The position numbers and the translations under genes are program-made. Shown one piece after another: positions 5,608 to 10,252 of a stretch of DNA of 10,252 nt. Position 1 is the stretch's first letter, and the number at the start of each line of letters is the position of its first letter. This DNA comes from JAFAVN01 sp036378375 (GTDB lineage Bacteria; Verrucomicrobiota; Verrucomicrobiia; Chthoniobacterales; JAFAMB01): positions 1 through 10,252 of the forward strand of contig DASUWQ010000504.1 of the NCBI GenBank assembly GCA_036378375.1. The letters run 5' to 3'. Below the pieces are notes generated by a model. It made no database searches and was not told where the DNA came from. It saw only the letters and a list, made by a program, of their open reading frames with translations.

Positions 5608-6693
5608 ATGTCTTCTCAGTTTGGTGTTCTATTTCGGGTGATGACCTGGGGCGAGTCCCATGGGGGCGGAGTCGGTGTTGTAATCGATGGCTGCCCGCCG
5701 AGAATCGCGATCTCGGAACAGGAGATACAGGTGGAATTGGATCGACGACGACCCGGTCAAAGCGAGATCGTCACTCCGCGAAAGGAAGCCGACCAGTGCG
5801 AGATCTTGTCCGGGGTATTCGAGGGTAAAACCTTAGGCACGCCGATTTCAATCGTGGTCCGCAATCAGGATGCCCGTCCGGAAGCTTATAAGGAGATGGA
5901 ATCCGCTTATCGGCCTTCGCATGCGGACTTTACCTATCAAGCAAAGTTCGGCATTCGAAACTGGCAGGGAGGCGGTCGAGCATCTGCCCGCGAAACAATC
6001 GGACGAGTGGCAGCGGCAGCAGTAGCCCGTAAAGTGTTAGCGCAAGCTATCCCCGGATTCGATATCGTGGCTTACGTCCGCCAGATCCATGCTCTTGAAG
6101 CCGAGATCGATTCACGCACGGTGACGCTCCAGGAAGTCGAAAGCTCTATTGTCAGGTGTCCGCACCCAGACACAGCCGTAAAGATGATAGAACTGATCCA
6201 GACGATGCGCAAAGAAGGGAACTCGGTTGGAGGTATCGTCGAATGCGTGATCCGCGGTGTTCCGCCTGGGCTGGGTGAACCGGTCTTTGACAAACTGGAG
6301 GCTGATCTAGGGAAGGCGTTACTGAGTCTGCCTGCCGCGAAAGGTATTGAGTTTGGATCCGGATTCGCTGGGACGAGGATGACGGGAGCCGAACACAATG
6401 ACCCTTTTGAGATAAAAAGCGGCCGGGTACGCACGAAGTCCAATTACTCTGGCGGCATACAAGGCGGAATCAGTAACGGCGAAGACATCGTTTTTCGGGT
6501 GGCTTTCAAACCGACGGCCACGATTTTGCGTCCTCAGGCCACGGTGAACGTGTCTGGGGAATCTGTCGAATTGGCTGCCCGCGGGCGCCATGACCCGTGC
6601 GTTCTTCCCCGAGCGGTGCCCATCGTTGAAGCGATGGCCCTACTGGTCGTCTGTGATCACTGGCTACGACATCGGGCTCAGAATTCGCGTTGA
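5608..6693 (+). CDS. aroC: Chorismate synthase
   Basis: AroC converts 5-enolpyruvylshikimate-3-phosphate to chorismate, the last shikimate-pathway step, using reduced FMN. The 361-residue product shows the family signatures: TWGESHGGGVGVVIDG near the N-terminus with H18, RPSHADFTY with H105, GGGRASARET (121-130) and RHDPCVLPRAVPIVEAM with D329. These include the two histidines and the aspartate implicated in catalysis and FMN handling. Length is normal for a bacterial enzyme. The ATG at 5608 is preferred because MSSQFGVLFR aligns with the usual MSS-x-FG start. An in-frame ATG at 5587 would add seven residues; neither start has a clear ribosome binding site. It is monofunctional, so flavin must be reduced by another enzyme. 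Its stop lies six bases before the next gene, suggesting translational coupling. Confidence 0.97.
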   Translation: MSSQFGVLFRVMTWGESHGGGVGVVIDGCPPRIAISEQEIQVELDRRRPGQSEIVTPRKEADQCEILSGVFEGKTLGTPISIVVRNQDARPEAYKEMESAYRPSHADFTYQAKFGIRNWQGGGRASARETIGRVAAAAVARKVLAQAIPGFDIVAYVRQIHALEAEIDSRTVTLQEVESSIVRCPHPDTAVKMIELIQTMRKEGNSVGGIVECVIRGVPPGLGEPVFDKLEADLGKALLSLPAAKGIEFGSGFAGTRMTGAEHNDPFEIKSGRVRTKSNYSGGIQGGISNGEDIVFRVAFKPTATILRPQATVNVSGESVELAARGRHDPCVLPRAVPIVEAMALLVVCDHWLRHRAQNSR

Positions 6694-6699
6694 TGGGTC

Positions 6700-7530
6700 A
6701 TGACCGGCGGTTCAGTCGAGGCTTCCCAGCAATGGCAAGGAGGATTGCTCATTGTTTTTGCTGTCTGTGTAGCCTACTCGACGATCCGCGGTAGTTTCCG
6801 CGGACTCTTGCTTCAACTGCTGACTCCGCTGGCGGTCGCCGTCTCCGTTGTAATCGTCTATTTCTTGGCGGACCCGGTCCTCCATGTGGTCGGGATGAGT
6901 TCTACCACGATTTCTCCGGGCGGCCTCATGCTGGCGCGCGTGTTCCTGGGTATCCTTTGCTTTTACTTGATAATGCTGGCCGGCGGGTTCCTGTTCCGCA
7001 GGACTCGGGACTATGACTTGATTGTCTCCCGCTTGATTTCTGGCGTTGGCGGAGCGTTTCTCGGATTCATCTACGGTCTCGTTTCCGTTTGGTTCCTAAT
7101 GATTTTCATCCATGTGATCGGACGAGTTGCCGAAGATGAAGTGACATCGCAAACGAGTCGCGGCTTATCTCCCGCCCCGGTGATCTCAACGTTAGCTAGA
7201 GCAAAGACGTCCCTTGACTCGGGATGGTTGGGAGAGGTAAGCCATTTTCTCGATCCAGTCCCAGGCTCGGTTTACGATGCCATCGACCGTTGGAGCTCAA
7301 TTCTGTCGCGCCCGGATGCGGTTAATCAACTGCTGGCGGATCCAGTATTTAAGCCATTGTGTAACGATCCAACCTTTCAAGCTCTGGCCAATGACCCTGA
7401 GCTCTCGAGTTCAATTGAGAAGGGCGATCTGCTTGGCGTGGTGACCAACCCAAAGCTGGTCCAGTTCTTTATGAACGGTGACGTCAGGCAGGAGTTGGTG
7501 GGTAAACAGTGGAAAGGGGCGAGGCGTTAG
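6700..7530 (+). CDS. CvpA-family membrane protein
   Basis: The 276-residue protein has four predicted membrane helices at about residues 14-29, 36-57, 76-99 and 115-140. The short RGSFRG connection after helix 1 and the overall pattern match the CvpA (colicin V production protein) family. These are inner-membrane proteins linked to envelope homeostasis, not bacteriocin genes as such. The soluble C-terminal part of about 135 residues is longer than in the classical short CvpA. It includes an imperfect nine-residue repeat beginning DPVFKPL, DPTFQAL and DPELSSS (214-237). The start at 6700 is six bases after the aroC stop, with no separate ribosome binding site, so coupled translation is likely. 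gatB follows 49 bases later, consistent with one transcript. Confidence 0.8.
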   Translation: MTGGSVEASQQWQGGLLIVFAVCVAYSTIRGSFRGLLLQLLTPLAVAVSVVIVYFLADPVLHVVGMSSTTISPGGLMLARVFLGILCFYLIMLAGGFLFRRTRDYDLIVSRLISGVGGAFLGFIYGLVSVWFLMIFIHVIGRVAEDEVTSQTSRGLSPAPVISTLARAKTSLDSGWLGEVSHFLDPVPGSVYDAIDRWSSILSRPDAVNQLLADPVFKPLCNDPTFQALANDPELSSSIEKGDLLGVVTNPKLVQFFMNGDVRQELVGKQWKGARR

Positions 7531-7579
7531 ATAGACTTCTGCCTTCCGGGCTAAAATCTAGGCGGGGACTTATCCGAAT

Positions 7580-9043
7580 ATGAAGAGTGATTATATCGCC
7601 ACGATTGGACTTGAGGTGCATGTCCAGCTGAAGACCAAGAGCAAAATGTTTTGCGGTTGCGCGGTCGAGTACGGGGCAGAGCCAAACACGCATGTCTGCC
7701 CTACCTGCCTTGGATTGCCTGGTGCCTTACCCGTGATGAATCTGGAGGCGCTCAGAATGACAGCTCTAAGCGGACTGATCTTTCAGTGCCATATCGCTCC
7801 GATCTGCAAGTTCGATCGTAAGAGCTACTACTATCCAGACATGCCGAAGAATTACCAAATCTCGCAGTACGATTTGCCAATTTGTCAGAATGGTGAAGTT
7901 CCTCTGTACGATCTCGCTTACCCGAAGGACGCGCAGAAGAGCATCAAGAATCCGGATAAACGAGTTCGGCTGATCCGGATTCATTTGGAGGAGGATGTCG
8001 CTAAGAGCTTCCATTTCGAGACAACGAGTGGCATCGATTTCAACCGGGCGGGCACACCGCTGATGGAGATCGTTTCTCAACCGGATATTGAGTCACCAGA
8101 AGAAGCATTCGCTTATCTAACGTCGCTGAAACAAGCCTTGATGTATGGGGATGTCAGCGATGCCGATATGGAGAAAGGCCAGTTGCGATGCGATTGTAAC
8201 GTCTCGGTCCGGCCGAGTCATCAGACCGAGTACGGCGCTAAGATCGAATTGAAAAATCTGAATTCCATTAGTGGGGTTCGCCGCGCTTTGGCGTTTGAAA
8301 TCGGTCGCCAGACTTTGGCCTTAGAACGCGGAGAGAAGCTGTTACAAGAGACCCGCCGCTGGGACGACGACAAGGGCGAGACTTTTCTGATGCGTACTAA
8401 GGAGTCGGCCCACGACTACCGGTATTTTCCGGATCCCGATTTATTACCCGTAAAAACCGAGGTTTTTATGCCGGCGGTGCGCGCACGGTTACCCGAATTG
8501 CCTTGGACCAAGCGCGAACGTTTTGTCCGGGAATACGGGATTAGCAGTTACGATGCGGGGGTGCTGGCAGATGATCCAGAGCTCTCACGCTATTTTGAAA
8601 CGGCTGCTAAAGGAGCCAAGAGGCCGAAAGCGGTTGCCAACTATGTGCTGAACGATTTGCTGAGCGCCTTGGCGGCGGCTGAGAAGCCAGTGGAAGAGTG
8701 TCCCATCGAACCCAAGCACCTCGCAGAATTAGCCGGATTGATCGAAGACGGGAAGATCAACAGCAAACAAGGAAAAGAAGTATTCGCTGAGATGTTTGCT
8801 TCTGGTGAAGCGCCAGAAAAGATCGTTGAAGCAAAGGGGCTTAAACAGGAGAGCGATATCGACGCTATCAAATTGCTTTGCCAGCAAGCGATCGATACGA
8901 ACCCTAAATCGGTCGAGGACTATCGGGCTGGTAAAGGTGCGGCGATTAACTTCCTAAAAGGCCAAGTGATGAAGGCTTCGAAAGGGAAAGCGAATCCGAA
9001 TCTTGTCGGAGAGATGCTGGAAAAGTTGTTGAGCGGTCAGTAG
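7580..9043 (+). CDS. gatB: Asp/Glu-tRNA amidotransferase subunit B
   Basis: GatB is the tRNA-binding kinase subunit of the GatCAB complex. With ammonia delivered from GatA, it converts Glu-tRNA(Gln) and/or Asp-tRNA(Asn) to the amide forms in the cytoplasm. At 487 residues it is full length. It shows GLEVHVQL (10-17), the zinc-site cysteines C25, C27, C40 and C43, the core segment SYYYPDMPKNYQISQYD (82-98) and the family signature DFNRAGTPLMEIV (153-165). A YqeY-like C-terminal domain occupies about residues 335-487. gatA and gatC are not in the window, so the complex is encoded at more than one locus. The ATG at 7580 gives the standard N-terminus; GGGGA lies about 13 bases upstream, too far to be a strong ribosome binding site. 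The gene ends the aroC cluster. Confidence 0.97.
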   Translation: MKSDYIATIGLEVHVQLKTKSKMFCGCAVEYGAEPNTHVCPTCLGLPGALPVMNLEALRMTALSGLIFQCHIAPICKFDRKSYYYPDMPKNYQISQYDLPICQNGEVPLYDLAYPKDAQKSIKNPDKRVRLIRIHLEEDVAKSFHFETTSGIDFNRAGTPLMEIVSQPDIESPEEAFAYLTSLKQALMYGDVSDADMEKGQLRCDCNVSVRPSHQTEYGAKIELKNLNSISGVRRALAFEIGRQTLALERGEKLLQETRRWDDDKGETFLMRTKESAHDYRYFPDPDLLPVKTEVFMPAVRARLPELPWTKRERFVREYGISSYDAGVLADDPELSRYFETAAKGAKRPKAVANYVLNDLLSALAAAEKPVEECPIEPKHLAELAGLIEDGKINSKQGKEVFAEMFASGEAPEKIVEAKGLKQESDIDAIKLLCQQAIDTNPKSVEDYRAGKGAAINFLKGQVMKASKGKANPNLVGEMLEKLLSGQ

Positions 9044-9061
9044 GGAACCGAAGTTCGATAG

Positions 9062-9082
9062 GGATGAGCTTCTTGCTCGTCC
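9062..9082. terminator. Hairpin between convergent genes
   Basis: GGATGAGC (9062-9069) and GCTCGTCC (9075-9082) form an 8-bp stem with one G-T pair and a TTCTT loop, 18 nt after the gatB stop. No T-run follows on either strand. Its position between convergent genes suggests a weak two-way terminator. Confidence 0.4.
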
Positions 9083-9129
9083 GTTAGCCCAGGGTGTGGC
9101 TGCAGCCCGACGCCGCCCTCACAGCTCCT

Positions 9130-10252
9130 TCATTCTTGGTCTTGGCCCCAGTTCTTACCCATCCACCGCGGCGTCGGTGATGGCGATGCCTTACCACCTT
9201 TCGGTTTCGGTGTGGGTGAAGCCCAAACACGAACGAATGGAGTTGGCTTTGGCGTGCCGGTCACTTCATTCGCCTTGCGCAAGTTATCAAAAATTTTGCC
9301 GATAAGTGTTTTCGGCTTTGGCGTTGCCGTTGCCGTTGGGCTCGGCTCCGGTTTTGGTGTCGCTGAATGTTTCGCGATCGCGTGCTTCTGAACGATAGGA
9401 GACGGCTCAGGTGATGCTGTTGGGGATGGAGGTACATTTGATGAATCCCCGTCGCGCCGTGGCGAAGCGGAGGCGGATTCTTCTACCTTCTGAGATTCCT
9501 TCGGAGCCGCTGATTCGACGGGACCTGGGGATGCAACCGGTGTTGTGTTCGGCTTAGGCATCGATTCAAGAGTCGGGCTAGGCGCCGCAACGACGGTTTG
9601 CACGGACCTAGGTGTGCTCTGAGTCTTGCTTAGGGGCTCTGGAAGTGACGTCGGTGTCGGGACTGGTACCGGCGGTTCGTGTGACGTTGATTTTACCAAG
9701 CCCGCCGAGGGCGATGCAGTCGGCTCCGGCGTTTTCTCGGGTTCTGGCGTTCCCTTGGACTCAGCAGAGACGACGATCTTGACCGCAGCTGACTCAGGGA
9801 TTGGGGCAGGCGTCGAGTTTATTAAAGTAATCCGGGGCGTTGTGCCGGGCACCGTCGGCGCCTTGGGTTCCGGCGATACGACGATCTTGAGCGCGCTTGA
9901 CTCAGGAGTTGGAGTAGGCGTCGAGCTTATTAAAGCAACCCGGGGCGTTGTGCCCGGTACCGTCGGTGCTTTGGATTCCGGCGATATGACGATCTTAAGC
10001 GCAGTTGATTCAGGAGTTGGAGTAGTTGTCGCGCTGTTAGCTCCTGGAGTTGAGACAGGGCGCAAAGATGGGGCCGCAGTAATAAAAGTGCTTGTAACCG
10101 CTGAGCACTTTGGAACTGCTTCTACCCTGGTACCGGCCCTTTTTTTAACCCAATCATCGATATCCGGCAGCAAACGTTCGCGGAGTTTTGCGCGAGCTTG
10201 CAGTAGGTCAACCGCCAGCTGCGTCCTAACGAGACCGTTATCCTTAGACCGG
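9130..10252 (-). CDS. Proline/threonine/serine-rich protein, partial at the 5' end
   Basis: The reading frame is open from the right edge to the TGA at 9130-9132, giving at least 373 residues; the N-terminus lies outside the window. The TTG at 10171-10173 is read here as an internal leucine. The visible start (RSKDNGLVRTQLAVDLLQAR and onward to about DDWVKKR) looks helical. The rest is a low-complexity tail full of PTP, TPES and KPxP strings with few hydrophobic residues, which should be disordered. Near its front lies a 36-residue tandem repeat. A less proline-rich island, LIGKIFDNLRKANEV, interrupts the tail near the end. The C-terminus is basic, then WMGKNWGQDQE. Such tails occur in TonB-like spacers and envelope-spanning or exported proteins, but no domain identifies this one, and its function is unknown. 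Confidence 0.7.
   Translation of the reverse strand, partial: RSKDNGLVRTQLAVDLLQARAKLRERLLPDIDDWVKKRAGTRVEAVPKCSAVTSTFITAAPSLRPVSTPGANSATTTPTPESTALKIVISPESKAPTVPGTTPRVALISSTPTPTPESSALKIVVSPEPKAPTVPGTTPRITLINSTPAPIPESAAVKIVVSAESKGTPEPEKTPEPTASPSAGLVKSTSHEPPVPVPTPTSLPEPLSKTQSTPRSVQTVVAAPSPTLESMPKPNTTPVASPGPVESAAPKESQKVEESASASPRRDGDSSNVPPSPTASPEPSPIVQKHAIAKHSATPKPEPSPTATATPKPKTLIGKIFDNLRKANEVTGTPKPTPFVRVWASPTPKPKGGKASPSPTPRWMGKNWGQDQE
9791..10030 (-). repeat. 108-bp coding tandem repeat
   Basis: Two full 108-bp units (9791-9898 and 9899-10006) are followed by a partial third (10007-10030); a degenerate related piece lies at about 9755-9790. By hand alignment the full units differ at about 16 positions. 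Each unit encodes 36 residues around TPES-x-ALKIVxSPExKAPTV, PGTTPR and an aliphatic end. Many differences are silent or conservative, so the frame is under selection or the duplication is fairly recent. Confidence 0.85.

Overview
The window is a bacterial chromosomal segment of moderate GC content. Seven genes are complete by reading frame, and one proline-rich gene runs off the right edge. Shine-Dalgarno signals are weak, and GTG or TTG starts are frequent. The protein styles fit a soil Verrucomicrobia-type bacterium (Chthoniobacterales-like): a LysR regulator beginning NVHHLELFFYV, a stand-alone OvoA-type methyltransferase, and a long Pro/Thr/Ser-rich protein. That placement is inference from memory of family styles; no marker gene here proves it.

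Layout. Positions 1-186 hold no callable gene. An M23 (LytM) peptidase gene on the minus strand (187-1164) is divergent from a BsuPI-domain lipoprotein gene on the plus strand (1327-1875). Upstream of the M23 ATG, the same frame encodes what looks like the front half of its signal peptide, cut by one TGA codon. Next come three minus-strand genes that probably do not form one tight operon: a methyltransferase resembling the C-terminal domain of the ovothiol enzyme OvoA (2040-2774), an M29-type metallo-aminopeptidase (2931-4094), and a LysR-family regulator (4392-5297). Divergent from the regulator is the plus-strand cluster aroC - cvpA-like - gatB (5608-9043), which has short gaps and is probably one transcript. 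It joins chorismate synthesis, a four-helix membrane protein and tRNA-dependent amidation. A convergent minus-strand gene (9130 to the edge) encodes a disordered proline-rich tail containing a 36-residue tandem repeat.

Non-coding structure. Two intergenic spaces (1873-2037 and 5368-5554) carry related elements built of 8-bp units with the core GGCGA or its complement TCGCC, with inverted arms at the two ends. The first fills the whole gap between two convergent stop codons. These elements, the interrupted M23 signal peptide and the free-standing OvoA-like methyltransferase most deserve follow-up. I found no CRISPR array, phage gene, transposase, rRNA or tRNA, and no clear new multi-gene system.
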